64,000 nucleotides of DNA from Methylorubrum suomiense (lineage in GTDB: Bacteria > Pseudomonadota > Alphaproteobacteria > Rhizobiales > Beijerinckiaceae), in the NCBI RefSeq assembly GCF_022179765.1, contig NZ_BPRE01000021.1:16325-80324 (forward strand), written 5' to 3'. Below are positions 1-8,526 of this stretch, one piece after another (within the stretch, counting starts at the first letter, position 1; every line of letters begins with the position of its first letter). A program made the position numbers and the translations under genes. The notes under the pieces were generated by a model, which worked only from the letters and a program-made list of their open reading frames with translations, searched no databases and was not told where the DNA came from.

Positions 1-390
1 GCCCGCATGCGGGTCGCCAAGCACGGCGACGAGGGTGCGAGCCACGCGCTGACTTACTACGCCACCGTCGACCAGGCGGCGCAGAAGCTGGCTTGGCTCT
101 CGCTGAAGCCCGTGACCGGCCGCACCCACCAGCTGCGCGCGCACGCCGCCCATATCGGCCACCCCATCGTCGGTGATCCGAAGTATTTTGAGGTGGAGAA
201 CTGGGAGTTGCCCGGCGGCATCCAGAATCGCCTGCACCTGCTCGCCCGCCGGATCGTGATCCCGCATCCGCGCACCGGCCAGCCGGTCGATGTCAGCGCC
301 CCGCTGCCGCCGCACATGGCTCAGAGCTGGAATCTCCTGGGATTCGACGCCGCCCGCTACGACCCGATCGTCGAGGCGCCGGAGGCCTGA
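1..390 (+). CDS. RluA/RluC-family pseudouridine synthase, C-terminal part (5' truncated by window edge)
   Basis: The reading frame is open from the first base, so this is the 3' end of a longer gene. The visible 129 residues carry the family signature VTGRTHQLRAHAAHIGHPIV followed by GDPKYF and a terminal LLARRIVIPHP stretch, which is the C-terminal half of RluA-type enzymes that convert uridine to pseudouridine in rRNA or tRNA. The catalytic Asp (RxxRLDxxTSG motif) lies upstream, outside the window. In related alphaproteobacteria this gene sits before a HAD phosphatase and ATP12, as here. Which RNA position it modifies cannot be told from this fragment. Confidence 0.9.
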   Translation, partial: ARMRVAKHGDEGASHALTYYATVDQAAQKLAWLSLKPVTGRTHQLRAHAAHIGHPIVGDPKYFEVENWELPGGIQNRLHLLARRIVIPHPRTGQPVDVSAPLPPHMAQSWNLLGFDAARYDPIVEAPEA

Positions 391-614
391 GGCACCCGCC
401 CCGCCTTGGACGACGGCACGGAACGGCGCCGCCACGCCGTCGGTCGAAGCGGCGCGCGGCATCGCGCTCGGTACACCGGGAGGGAAACGTCGCCGATGCC
501 GCGTGGACGGGTGCGCGGCGAGATGATTGTATCGGTCGGAACGGGAGTTTGGGGAAGACGATGCTGCCTTGCCCGCCTGTGCCGCCGTCGCGGCCGCATC
601 GAGGTCAGATACGC

Positions 615-998
615 ATGAGGCTGCCCACGCTGATGTCCATCGCGCTCGCCGCCCTGCTCTGCGGTGCGGCGGTGCCGGCCCAAGCGGCACCGCCCGAACG
701 CAGCCCCGCCGATCGGGCGCCTGCCGAGCGAGCCGGCGGCGAGCGTGTTCCCGGTGAGCGCAATCCCGGCGAGCGCCCATCCACGGAACGTGCGCCTGCC
801 GCCGCGCCGCCCACGACCGCCGCCGCCGCGGCGGTACGGCCGGGTGAGCGGCGGCGTCGCACCTCCTACGCCGCCTGCAATCGCGAATCGCATCGCCGCA
901 ACCTTTACGGGGGCGCCCGCCGCCGCTTCCTCATTCGGTGCCGCCTCGGTTACGAGCGGCGCCCCGGCCCCGCCGCCGGACCGGCGCGCCGGCCGTGA
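615..998 (+). CDS. small secreted protein with one PsiF-like repeat
   Basis: Predicted 127 residues. I chose the ATG at 615 because it gives a clean signal peptide (MRLPTLMSIALAALLCGAAV, cleavage near AQA). After it comes a Pro/Ala/Glu/Arg-rich low-complexity spacer with repeated ERxP units (about residues 25-75). The C-terminus reads CNRESHRRNLYGGARRRF then a second Cys, which fits the spacing of the PsiF repeat (Cys-Asn ... Leu-x-Gly-x-x-Arg-x-x-Phe ... Cys-Leu) known from phosphate-starvation-inducible proteins. Probably periplasmic, with a possible disulfide. It ends about 16 bp before the HAD gene. Function unknown; the PsiF assignment rests on the motif alone. Confidence 0.65.
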   Translation: MRLPTLMSIALAALLCGAAVPAQAAPPERSPADRAPAERAGGERVPGERNPGERPSTERAPAAAPPTTAAAAAVRPGERRRRTSYAACNRESHRRNLYGGARRRFLIRCRLGYERRPGPAAGPARRP

Positions 999-1017
999 TG
1001 GGGCGGTCGCGAACGTG

Positions 1018-1716
1018 GTGAAGCTCGTCGTCTTCGACGTCGATGGCACCCTCATCGATAGTCAGCACCTCATCGTCGAGGCGCAGAGGCGCGCCTTCTC
1101 GGAGCACGGCATGGTGCCGCCGCCGCGCAAGGAAGCCTTGTCGGTGGTCGGTCTGTCGCTGCCCGACGCCTTCCGACGACTCGTCGGCGAGGCCGGTCCG
1201 ATCGAGACGCTGTCACTGAGCTATCGCCGGGCCTTCCAGGCGCTTCGGGTCGATCCCGATTACGAGGAGCCGCTTTTCCCCGGCATGGGCGCCTTGATCG
1301 CCCGCCTGCGGGAGCGCGCCGACATCCGTCTCGGCATCGCCACCGGCAAGTCGCGGCGCGGGGTCGATCATCTCGTGGACCTGTACGGTTGGGAGGGGTG
1401 GTTCACCACGATCCAGACCGCCGACGATGCGCCGTCCAAGCCCGATCCGACGATGCTGCGCCAAGCCATGGCCGAGGCGGAGGCTTCGCCCGCCATGACC
1501 GTGATGATCGGCGACACCACCTTCGACATGCTGATGGCGCGGGACGCGGGCGCGGCGGCCGTGGGCGTCTCCTGGGGCTACCATGCGCCGGGTGCCCTGT
1601 TCGGCGCGGGGGCGGTCACGGTGGTCGATACGGCGGAGGCGCTCGGTGACCTCTTCTCCGGTCCCCTCGACGAGTCCGAGACCGCCCCGGTGACGGAACG
1701 TCTCGGTCTGCGCTGA
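1018..1716 (+). CDS. HAD-IA hydrolase (phosphoglycolate phosphatase-like)
   Basis: Predicted 232 residues if translation starts at the GTG at 1018; the adjacent GTG at 1015 is equally possible and no in-frame ATG fits. The N-terminus VVFDVDGTLIDS holds the nucleophile Asp and the acid/base Asp of the HAD superfamily. IATGKSRRG supplies motif II, KPDP the motif III lysine, and MIGDTTFDMLMA the motif IV acidic pair that binds Mg2+. The length and the alpha-helical cap between motifs I and II suit subfamily IA phosphatases such as Gph. It lies between a pseudouridine synthase and ATP12, a run common in Hyphomicrobiales. The substrate is not determinable here. Confidence 0.88.
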   Translation: MKLVVFDVDGTLIDSQHLIVEAQRRAFSEHGMVPPPRKEALSVVGLSLPDAFRRLVGEAGPIETLSLSYRRAFQALRVDPDYEEPLFPGMGALIARLRERADIRLGIATGKSRRGVDHLVDLYGWEGWFTTIQTADDAPSKPDPTMLRQAMAEAEASPAMTVMIGDTTFDMLMARDAGAAAVGVSWGYHAPGALFGAGAVTVVDTAEALGDLFSGPLDESETAPVTERLGLR

Positions 1717-1754
1717 GGCTCGCGCGGACGGCCGAAACACCCTATCTGCGGACC

Positions 1755-2555
1755 ATGAGCACGACCGACGACGATGTGACCCGCGACTGGCTCGGTGAAC
1801 CCGGCGACGCTTCCCCTCCCGATCCCGTGCGGGCGGCCCGCGCCAACACCGCCCCACCCCTGCCGAAGCGCTTCTACAAGGAAGCCGGCCTCGCCGCGGT
1901 GGAGGGGGGGCATCGCCTCGTCCTCGACGGGCGCGGGGCCAACACGCCGGGCCGACGCCCGCTCGCGGTGCCGAGCGAGGCGCTGGGCCGGGCGCTCGCC
2001 GCAGAATGGGCGGCGCAGGGCGAGGTGATCGACCCGCGCACGATGCCGCTGACCCGCCTCGTCAACACGGCGATCGACGGCGTTGCGGATCGGCGGCCCG
2101 AGGTCGCCGCCGATCTCGGGGCCTTCGCCGCCACCGATCTGATCGCCTACCGCGCCGATTCTCCAGAGCGGCTCGTCGCCGAGCAATCGGCGGCCTGGGA
2201 CCCGCTGGTCGCCTGGGCGGGCGACGTTTTGGGCGCGCGCCTGTTCCTCGCCGAGGGCGTGATGCATGTCGCGCAGCCGGAGGCGTCCGTTGCGGCCCTG
2301 CGCGCGGCGGTCGAGGCGGTGGAGGATCCCTTCCGTCTCGCGGCGCTCCACACGCTGACGACGCTTACCGGCTCGCTGGTGATCGGGCTCGCCGTTCTTC
2401 GCGGGCGTCTTTCCCCCGACGCGGCCTGGGCGGCCGCGCATGTGGACGAGACCTATCAGGCGAGCGTCTGGGGGCCGGACGAAGAGGCGGCGGCACGGCT
2501 GGCCCATCGCAAGGCGGAGTTCGATGCGGCGGCGACCGTGGCGGAGTTGCGCTGA
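1755..2555 (+). CDS. ATP12-family F1-ATPase assembly chaperone
   Basis: Predicted 266 residues. KRFYKEAGLAAVEGGHRLVL followed by LDGRGANTPGRRPLAVPS is the typical ATP12 N-terminus, and the body has the conserved EWAAQGEVIDPRTMPLTRL and DLIAYRAD segments. ATP12 binds the F1 alpha subunit before hexamer assembly in mitochondria and alphaproteobacteria. The gene follows the HAD gene by 38 bp on the same strand and is likely co-transcribed. It is convergent with the next gene. No signal peptide or membrane segment is visible, consistent with a cytoplasmic chaperone. Confidence 0.9.
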   Translation: MSTTDDDVTRDWLGEPGDASPPDPVRAARANTAPPLPKRFYKEAGLAAVEGGHRLVLDGRGANTPGRRPLAVPSEALGRALAAEWAAQGEVIDPRTMPLTRLVNTAIDGVADRRPEVAADLGAFAATDLIAYRADSPERLVAEQSAAWDPLVAWAGDVLGARLFLAEGVMHVAQPEASVAALRAAVEAVEDPFRLAALHTLTTLTGSLVIGLAVLRGRLSPDAAWAAAHVDETYQASVWGPDEEAAARLAHRKAEFDAAATVAELR

Positions 2556-2756
2556 AGCGCCGTCGCCGGATTCTGGCGCGAGGCCGCCGCGCCGGGCGTC
2601 ACGCATCGCTCCCGACCAGAGGCGATCGCTCGGCTTGGCCGGGGCGGCATGGCCGCAATGCCGGGAAGATCTGAACAGCGGCATCGCTCGTCGGTAGGCG
2701 GCCTCAGACCCTACCGACCGAGCCTCGGTCCTAGCGACAACCGGCGGCTGCGCCGT

Positions 2757-3986
2757 TCACGTCGTCGTATCGGCCCGGTATCCGCTTCCCTCGCCCACGA
2801 AACCGGCATTCGCCTCGCGCAGGCGCGCGGCGGCCTCGTCGTAGAGGAAGGGGAGGAAGGCGTAGCGGCGGCCGGCGGTGACCCGCGAGACCGCGTGGAG
2901 CAGCGCGCAGGGAAAGATCACCGCACCCCCGGGCGGGGCCTTGAAGCCGCGCTTGCCGTATTCCGGGAAACTGACCTCGCCGCCCTCGAAGGTATCGTTG
3001 AGGTTGATCGACACGGCGAAACGCCGGTGCGCGGTCCCGCGGGTGGTGTTGTCGCGATGCGCCCGAAAATGGCCGCCATCCTCCGCCGCGTAGCAGGAGA
3101 CGATGTAACGCTCCATCCGGGTCGCGTCGAAATGGAAGATCTTCCTGATCTCGCTGGCGACGCGCCGCAGGATCCGGGACTGGATCGCTCCGACGAGTTG
3201 CGGATCTTCCACCGTCACGTCGCGGCGGCGCTTGTGCGCGGGGTCGTGAACCAATGCGGTCTTACCGTCGACCTCGCGCATGAAGCCCGATTCCTGACCG
3301 CCCTGACGCTCGTAGAGCGCGATCAGGTCGCGGCACAAAGCGGGTTCGAACACGTTCGGCAGCACGAGGATCGGCGGGGGAATCTCGAACCCGGCGAAGC
3401 GGTCGGGCGGCGGCAGGCGGGCGAGTTCGGCGAACAGGGTCTCGCGGTCGCTGCCGTCCGGTGCGAACGGAATGCGGGCGATGACCCGCAGCGTCGGATC
3501 GAGGACGAGCCAGAAAGGCCGGATTTCGAGACGGGACCCGATCACCGCCTCGCGGGAGACGGCGCCGTAGAGGCGCGACACCTGCCCGTCGAAATCCAGG
3601 AAATGGCGGATGCCCGGCAGGCTCTCGCGGAGGCGCCCCTCGCTGTGGTCCGCCGGATCGAGGCTGACACCGAAGAACGAGATCCGCTCGTCGTCGAACA
3701 GGGCTCGATTTCGCTCGATTGCCGCGAGCGCCGCTGCGCCCGATGCATGACCGGCCGAGCCGTAGAAGCCCAGCACCACGTAGCGCCCCGCCACCGTGTC
3801 GAAGATGTAGCGCGGATTGCTCGGACTGGCCTGCGCGAACCAGGGCGCCGGATCGCCGGGCGACAGGACGACGTAAGAGGCTGCCGGCTCGGCGGAGGCA
3901 CTCATCGACATGGCCTGACGATCCTCCGCGAAACCCGACACCCCGATCTCGGGCGACACACCCGAATACATCGCCTCCGGATGCAA
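2757..3986 (-). CDS. peroxiredoxin-like domain fused to 2OG-Fe(II) oxygenase (prolyl 4-hydroxylase-like)
   Basis: Predicted 409 residues from the ATG at 3986; an internal ATG near 3911 (MSMSAS) would give a shorter and perhaps truer start. The first half (about 35-190) has the AhpC/TSA fold pattern (GDPAPWF ... YVVLGFYGSAG ... FFGVSLDPADH ... FLDFDGQVSRLYG) but has no Cys where the peroxidatic Cys should be. The second half (about 205-395) is a P4Hc-type dioxygenase: iron ligands H310, D312 (HRDN) and H364 (HAVSRV), with R373/R374 following to bind 2-oxoglutarate. The oxygenase half therefore looks active, while the thioredoxin-fold half is probably structural or a binding module. The substrate is unknown. 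Convergent with the ATP12 gene. Confidence 0.85.
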   Translation of the reverse strand: MHPEAMYSGVSPEIGVSGFAEDRQAMSMSASAEPAASYVVLSPGDPAPWFAQASPSNPRYIFDTVAGRYVVLGFYGSAGHASGAAALAAIERNRALFDDERISFFGVSLDPADHSEGRLRESLPGIRHFLDFDGQVSRLYGAVSREAVIGSRLEIRPFWLVLDPTLRVIARIPFAPDGSDRETLFAELARLPPPDRFAGFEIPPPILVLPNVFEPALCRDLIALYERQGGQESGFMREVDGKTALVHDPAHKRRRDVTVEDPQLVGAIQSRILRRVASEIRKIFHFDATRMERYIVSCYAAEDGGHFRAHRDNTTRGTAHRRFAVSINLNDTFEGGEVSFPEYGKRGFKAPPGGAVIFPCALLHAVSRVTAGRRYAFLPFLYDEAAARLREANAGFVGEGSGYRADTTT

Positions 3987-4174
3987 CGACCGAATTCATG
4001 ACATGCCGCGCCCGCACGCGCCAAGACGTGAGGATCGGGTACGCAAGGCCCCCCAAAGCACCGTTTCCGCCGGCCAGGGCGCGTGCTAAGGGCGATCGAT
4101 CAAGGCAAGGTCAAGCTCATCCGCTCATCTTGCATTCAAAAGACGATTTGGCCGCAGGGAGGCTCCTCAGGACC

Positions 4175-5707
4175 ATGAAGGACATTCTCGAGAAGCTCGA
4201 AGAGCGTCGCGCCCAGGCCCGTCTCGGTGGCGGTGAGAAGCGGCTCGAGGCCCAGCACAAACGCGGCAAGCTGACCGCGCGCGAGCGCATCGAACTCCTG
4301 CTCGACCACGGGTCGTTCGAAGAGTTCGACATGTTCGTGCAGCACCGCTCCACCGATTTCGGCATGGAGAAGCAGAAGATCTCCGGCGACGGCGTCGTCA
4401 CCGGCTGGGGCACGGTGAACGGCCGCACCGTGTTCCTCTTCTCCAAGGACTTCACGGTCTTCGGTGGCTCGCTGTCCGAGGCGCACGCCGCCAAGATCGT
4501 CAAGGTCCAGGATATGGCGCTCAAGATGCGCGCCCCGATCATCGGCATCTTCGATGCCGGCGGCGCCCGCATTCAGGAGGGCGTGGCCGCGCTGGGCGGT
4601 TACGGCGAAGTGTTCCGCCGCAACGTCGCCGCCTCGGGCGTGATCCCGCAGATCTCCGTCATTATGGGGCCGTGTGCGGGCGGCGACGTCTACTCGCCGG
4701 CCATGACCGATTTCATCTTCATGGTGCGCGACACGAGCTACATGTTCGTCACCGGACCCGACGTCGTGAAGACGGTGACCAACGAGGTCGTCACGGCGGA
4801 GGAGCTCGGCGGCGCCAAGGTCCACACCACCAAATCCTCCATCGCCGACGGCTCGTTCGAGAACGACGTCGAGGCGATCCTGCAGATCCGCCGCCTGCTC
4901 GACTTCCTGCCCGCCAACAACATCGAGGGGGTGCCGGAGATCGAGAGCTTCGACGACGTCGATCGCCTCGACAAGTCGCTCGACACCCTGATCCCGGACA
5001 ACCCGAACAAGCCCTACGACATGGGCGAGCTGATCCGCCGGGTCGTCGATGAGGGCGATTTCTTCGAGATTCAGGCGGCTTACGCTCGCAACATCATCAC
5101 CGGCTTCGGCCGCATCGAGGGCCGCACGGTCGGCTTCGTGGCGAACCAGCCGCTGGTTCTGGCGGGCGTGCTCGACTCGGACGCCTCGCGCAAGGCCGCC
5201 CGATTCGTGCGCTACTGCAACGCCTTCTCGATCCCGATCGTCACCTTCGTCGACGTGCCGGGCTTCCTGCCGGGCACCGCGCAGGAATATGGCGGCCTGA
5301 TCAAGCACGGCGCCAAGCTGCTCTTCGCCTACAGCCAGGCGACCGTGCCGCTCGTCACCATCATCACCCGCAAGGCCTTCGGCGGCGCCTACGACGTGAT
5401 GGCGTCCAAGCATGTCGGCGCCGACCTCAACTATGCGTGGCCGACGGCGCAGATCGCGGTGATGGGTGCCAAGGGTGCGGTCGAGATCATCTTCCGCGCC
5501 GAGATCGGCGATGCGGAGAAGATCGCCGAGAGGACGAAGGAATACGAGGATCGCTTCCTCTCGCCCTTCGTCGCGGCCGAGCGCGGCTATATCGACGAAG
5601 TCATCATGCCCCACTCCACCCGCAAGCGCATCGCCCGCGCCCTCGGGATGCTGCGCACCAAGGAGATGGAGCAGCCCTGGAAGAAGCACGACAACATCCC
5701 GCTCTGA
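4175..5707 (+). CDS. pccB: propionyl-CoA carboxylase beta subunit (carboxyltransferase)
   Basis: Predicted 510 residues, starting at MKDILEKLEERRAQA. It has both crotonase-fold halves of the biotin-dependent acyl-CoA carboxyltransferase family: GGARIQEGVAALGGYGEVF and GPCAGGDVYSPAMTDF in the N half, VPGFLPGTAQEYGG and RKAFGGAYDVMASK in the C half. The length equals that of known PccB proteins. The enzyme transfers CO2 from carboxybiotin on PccA to propionyl-CoA, giving methylmalonyl-CoA; in methylotrophic alphaproteobacteria it serves the ethylmalonyl-CoA pathway as well as odd-chain catabolism. The alpha subunit is not in this window. A large hairpin follows the stop codon. Confidence 0.95.
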   Translation: MKDILEKLEERRAQARLGGGEKRLEAQHKRGKLTARERIELLLDHGSFEEFDMFVQHRSTDFGMEKQKISGDGVVTGWGTVNGRTVFLFSKDFTVFGGSLSEAHAAKIVKVQDMALKMRAPIIGIFDAGGARIQEGVAALGGYGEVFRRNVAASGVIPQISVIMGPCAGGDVYSPAMTDFIFMVRDTSYMFVTGPDVVKTVTNEVVTAEELGGAKVHTTKSSIADGSFENDVEAILQIRRLLDFLPANNIEGVPEIESFDDVDRLDKSLDTLIPDNPNKPYDMGELIRRVVDEGDFFEIQAAYARNIITGFGRIEGRTVGFVANQPLVLAGVLDSDASRKAARFVRYCNAFSIPIVTFVDVPGFLPGTAQEYGGLIKHGAKLLFAYSQATVPLVTIITRKAFGGAYDVMASKHVGADLNYAWPTAQIAVMGAKGAVEIIFRAEIGDAEKIAERTKEYEDRFLSPFVAAERGYIDEVIMPHSTRKRIARALGMLRTKEMEQPWKKHDNIPL

Positions 5708-5740
5708 GGCTGCTGTTCGATCCGCTTCCATCGTCCTGAA

Positions 5741-5799
5741 GCGCCCTCGAAGGGGTTCCGGTCTTCACGAAGACTTCTGGATCCCGCCTTCGAGGGCGT
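5741..5799 (+). terminator. large hairpin downstream of pccB, convergent junction
   Basis: CGCCCTCGAAG at 5742-5752 is perfectly complementary to CTTCGAGGGCG at 5788-5798, and the interior contains a second near-perfect palindrome (GTCTTC ac GAAGAC, 5761-5774). There is no run of T, so intrinsic termination is uncertain. The site lies between two genes whose 3' ends face each other and could stop transcripts from either side. Confidence 0.5.
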
Positions 5800-5853
5800 C
5801 TCTTCGCGTCATCGGCGCGGGATGAGGGTGTCGAGGGGGGGCGCCGTGCGCCG

Positions 5854-6198
5854 CTACTCCGGCACCGCCGCCACGCACAGCCGGACCGCCGCGTCGAGTT
5901 CGAGGTCGCGCGGGTCGCCGATATTCACGGTCTCTTCCAAGCAGCGGATGAAGTAATCGCGATCGAGCCGGGGCGAGAGTGCCGAGAACGACTTGGCGAG
6001 GCGGTTGGCGAGATCGATGCGGTCCGCGCTCGAGGCACGGCGATAGGTGCTGAGCTTGTCGGTCACCGAGAGCCGCGCCTCCGCGCCACCGACTGAGCCT
6101 CCAAGGAAGCCGCAGGTCAGGAGCAACACGCCGATCCGGTGAAGCCTCGCTCGGCCTAGGCGTGTGGCGGGGACTGCACGGCAGAGCGGCATCGGCAT
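5854..6198 (-). CDS. small secreted hypothetical protein
   Basis: Predicted 114 residues from the ATG at 6198 (a second ATG lies two codons on). A basic N-terminus is followed by a hydrophobic stretch (RIGVLLLTCGFLGGSVGGAEA), which looks like a cleavable signal peptide. The mature part is mainly helical with two Cys (FIRCLEETV and VRLCVAAVPE), possibly a disulfide. The longer open frame upstream runs through the tRNA-Val gene and is not coding. I do not recognise the family; it resembles small periplasmic proteins of unknown function in Hyphomicrobiales. Confidence 0.6.
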   Translation of the reverse strand: MPMPLCRAVPATRLGRARLHRIGVLLLTCGFLGGSVGGAEARLSVTDKLSTYRRASSADRIDLANRLAKSFSALSPRLDRDYFIRCLEETVNIGDPRDLELDAAVRLCVAAVPE

Positions 6199-6362
6199 GT
6201 CCTGACAGCATCCGAAAGCGGACGAGCCGTCAGTGTCTCCGCGCAGCCGATGCCGGGTCAATGGCAATCGGTCAGGCAAAACTGCCCGACGCATTTGGAC
6301 GAACGGCGTGGAGACACCGTGCCTTCCGACACCTGATGGGATCGATTTCGATGAGAGGGGCG

Positions 6363-6437
6363 TGGTGGGCGCGACAGGGATCGAACCTGTGACCCTTCGC
6401 GTGTGAAGCGAATGCTCTCCCGCTGAGCTACGCACCC
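6363..6437 (-). tRNA. tRNA-Val (anticodon CAC)
   Basis: Read on the minus strand, GGGTGCG at the 5' end pairs with CGCGCCC at the 3' end (one G-U), followed by A and an encoded CCA. The D arm is TAGCTCAGCGGGAGAGCA, the anticodon arm TTCGC-TTCACAC-GCGAA gives anticodon CAC, and the T arm is CAGGTTCGATCCCTG. All arms fold canonically. Confidence 0.95.
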
Positions 6438-6611
6438 GTACCCCGACATGCCGCCCGGGAAAGTCGGCATGGGCGCCGCAAACGCGACGTGAGCGCCGTA
6501 TACGTCGGGTCGCGGCGCTCGTAAAGCGCCTTGTGCGACGGCGATCACGGTTGTTTCGCTCACCCGCTCATCCGCCTTGCGACACCCGCCGAATCGGATT
6601 AGAGAGCCGAA

Positions 6612-6629
6612 CCGTACGGTACAGTACGG
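6612..6629. promoter_or_regulatory. palindrome CCGTAC-N6-GTACGG, candidate TetR operator
   Basis: A perfect 6-bp inverted repeat with a 6-bp centre that itself reads GGTACA lies 15 bp before the start codon of the TetR-family gene. This is the usual position for an autoregulatory operator of this family. The match to the neighbouring repressor is inferred from position only. Confidence 0.5.
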
Positions 6630-6643
6630 CATCGACCCCGGAT

Positions 6644-7288
6644 ATGCCCCCGAGCGCCGCCCTCCTCGACACGCCGACGGAACAGCCCTCCCTGCGCCAG
6701 CAGGCGGTGCTGGACGCCGTGCTGTCGCTGATCGTCGAGGGTGGCGATCCGCTGACCATGGATGCGGTGGCGCGGCGCGCCAGCTGCTCCAAGGAAACGC
6801 TCTACAAGTGGTTCGGCGACCGCGACGGGATGCTGACGGCCACGGTGCGCTGGCAGGCCTCGCGGGTCCATGCGGGCCGCACTGAGATCGACAGCCTCGA
6901 CGCCGCGACGTTGAGGGAGAACCTGCGCGACTTCGCCGAGAGCTGGCTCGCGGTGATCGCGAGCCCGACCTCGGTCGCGCTCAACCGGATCGCCGTGGCG
7001 CATGCGGGCTCCCACAAGAGCAATCTCGGCGCCATCGTGCTGGCAAACGGGCGCTTCGCCATCGGCGAACGGGTCAAGCCCGTGCTGGAGGCGGGCCGCG
7101 CCGCTGGGCTCCTCGCCTTCGACGACACGGAAGGCGCGTTCCGGACCTTCTTCGGTCTGGTCGGCCGCGATATCCAGATCCGACTCTTGCTCGGCGACGC
7201 GCTCTCCCTCGACGCCGCCGGGATCCGAAGCGACGCGGCGAACGCCGTCGAGCAGTTCCTGGCCCTTTACGGCCGGGCAAAACCCTGA
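6644..7288 (+). CDS. TetR/AcrR-family transcriptional regulator
   Basis: Predicted 214 residues; the ATG at 6644 opens with MPPSAALLDTPTEQ. An N-terminal helix-turn-helix is clear at about residues 20-65 (DPLTMDAVARRASCSKETLY then KWFGDRDGML), with the alanine-rich helical ligand-binding and dimerisation domain after it. The gene ends only 32 bp before ilvC on the same strand, so it is probably co-transcribed and may regulate branched-chain amino acid synthesis. The effector is unknown. A palindrome just upstream could be its own operator. Confidence 0.88.
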   Translation: MPPSAALLDTPTEQPSLRQQAVLDAVLSLIVEGGDPLTMDAVARRASCSKETLYKWFGDRDGMLTATVRWQASRVHAGRTEIDSLDAATLRENLRDFAESWLAVIASPTSVALNRIAVAHAGSHKSNLGAIVLANGRFAIGERVKPVLEAGRAAGLLAFDDTEGAFRTFFGLVGRDIQIRLLLGDALSLDAAGIRSDAANAVEQFLALYGRAKP

Positions 7289-7320
7289 CCCTCAAACCAC
7301 GAAGAAGAGAGGACACCGCC

Positions 7321-8340
7321 ATGCGCGTCTATTACGATCGCGATGCCGACCTGAACCTGATCAAGGGCAAGAACGTCGTCATCGTCGGCTACGGCTCCCA
7401 GGGCCACGCCCACGCGCTCAACCTGCGCGATTCCGGCGTCAAGAACGTCGTCATCGCCCTGCGCGAGGGTTCGGCCACCGCCAAGAAGGCCGAGGCCGAG
7501 GGCTTCAAGGTCATGAACGTCGCCGACGCCGCCAAGTGGGGCGACGTGGTGATGATGCTCACCCCCGACGAGCTGCAGGGCGACATCTACAAGGAGTCGC
7601 TGGAGCCGAACCTGAAGCAGGGCGCCGCGCTCCTGTTCGCCCACGGCCTCAACGTGCATTTCAACCTGATCGAGCCGCGCAAGGATCTCGACGTGCTCAT
7701 GGTCGCCCCGAAGGGCCCCGGCCACACCGTGCGCGGCGAGTACCTCAAGGGCGGCGGCGTGCCGACCCTGATCGCCATCGCCCAGGACGCCTCGGGCAAC
7801 GCCCATGATCTCGGCCTGTCCTACGCCTCGGCCAATGGCGGCGGCCGCGCCGGCATCATCGAGACGACCTTCAAGGAAGAGTGCGAGACCGACCTGTTCG
7901 GTGAGCAGGCCGTGCTGTGCGGCGGCCTCGTCGAGCTCATCAAGGCCGGCTTCGAGACCCTGGTCGAGGCGGGCTACGCCCCCGAGATGGCCTATTTCGA
8001 GTGCCTGCACGAGGTGAAGCTGATCGTCGACCTCATCTACGAGGGCGGCATCGCCAACATGAACTACTCGATCTCGAACACCGCCGAGTACGGCGAGTAC
8101 GTCACCGGCCCGCGCATCGTCACGCCGGAGACCAAGGCCGAGATGAAGCGCGTCCTCAACGACATCCAGTCGGGCATCTTCACCCGCAACTGGATGCTGG
8201 AGAACAAGGTCGGCCAGACCTCGTTCAAGGCCACCCGCGCCAAGCTCGCCGCCCACCCGATCGAGGAAGTCGGCGCCAAGCTCCGCGGCATGATGCCGTG
8301 GATCTCCGAGAAGGCCCTCGTCGACAAGTCCAAGAACTGA
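7321..8340 (+). CDS. ilvC: ketol-acid reductoisomerase, class I
   Basis: Predicted 339 residues, the short class I length. The Rossmann motif GYGSQGHAHALNLRDSG (about residues 24-40) binds NADPH. The metal and substrate residues of the knotted C-terminal domain are present (DLFGEQAVLCGG, CLHEVKLIVDLIYEGG, SNTAEYGEY). It converts 2-acetolactate or 2-aceto-2-hydroxybutyrate to the dihydroxy acids in valine, leucine and isoleucine synthesis. A purine-rich ribosome site (AGAGAGGA) sits about 8 bp before the ATG. A strong terminator lies 50 bp after the stop. Confidence 0.97.
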   Translation: MRVYYDRDADLNLIKGKNVVIVGYGSQGHAHALNLRDSGVKNVVIALREGSATAKKAEAEGFKVMNVADAAKWGDVVMMLTPDELQGDIYKESLEPNLKQGAALLFAHGLNVHFNLIEPRKDLDVLMVAPKGPGHTVRGEYLKGGGVPTLIAIAQDASGNAHDLGLSYASANGGGRAGIIETTFKEECETDLFGEQAVLCGGLVELIKAGFETLVEAGYAPEMAYFECLHEVKLIVDLIYEGGIANMNYSISNTAEYGEYVTGPRIVTPETKAEMKRVLNDIQSGIFTRNWMLENKVGQTSFKATRAKLAAHPIEEVGAKLRGMMPWISEKALVDKSKN

Positions 8341-8390
8341 TCTCTTGCGACATGCAGGCCGTGCTCTGCTCGGCCTGACCGTTGAGATTG

Positions 8391-8425
8391 AGGCCGGTGT
8401 CGCGAGGGCGGCGCCGGCCTTTTTC
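8391..8425 (+). terminator. rho-independent terminator of ilvC
   Basis: AGGCCGG at 8391-8397 pairs with CCGGCCT at 8414-8420, and the stem is followed directly by a run of five T. This is the classical stem plus U-tract arrangement. Confidence 0.85.
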
Positions 8426-8526
8426 GTGCGCCGTGTCGGGCATTTTGCCCTTCGCCAGCGAACTGCCGACGTGCCAAAAGAGCCTCACCCGCGAAAAGAC
8501 GGGCCGGACGGAAACGGGTAGGGAAG

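Noticed and set aside
2716..2730. GACCGAG-C-CTCGGTC palindrome between convergent genes
   Set aside because: Too short and with a one-base centre; no T-run and no regulator nearby, so I could not give it a role.
2649..4001. 450-codon plus-strand frame opposite the oxygenase fusion gene
   Set aside because: No motifs, whereas the minus strand encodes a complete 2OG oxygenase with metal ligands.
4136..5731. 531-codon minus-strand frame opposite pccB
   Set aside because: Antisense of a highly conserved enzyme; sequence is an Asp/Gly/Arg-rich shadow.
6199..6435. N-terminal extension of the small secreted protein gene up to 6435
   Set aside because: It would translate through tRNA-Val; the ATG at 6198 with a signal peptide is a better start.
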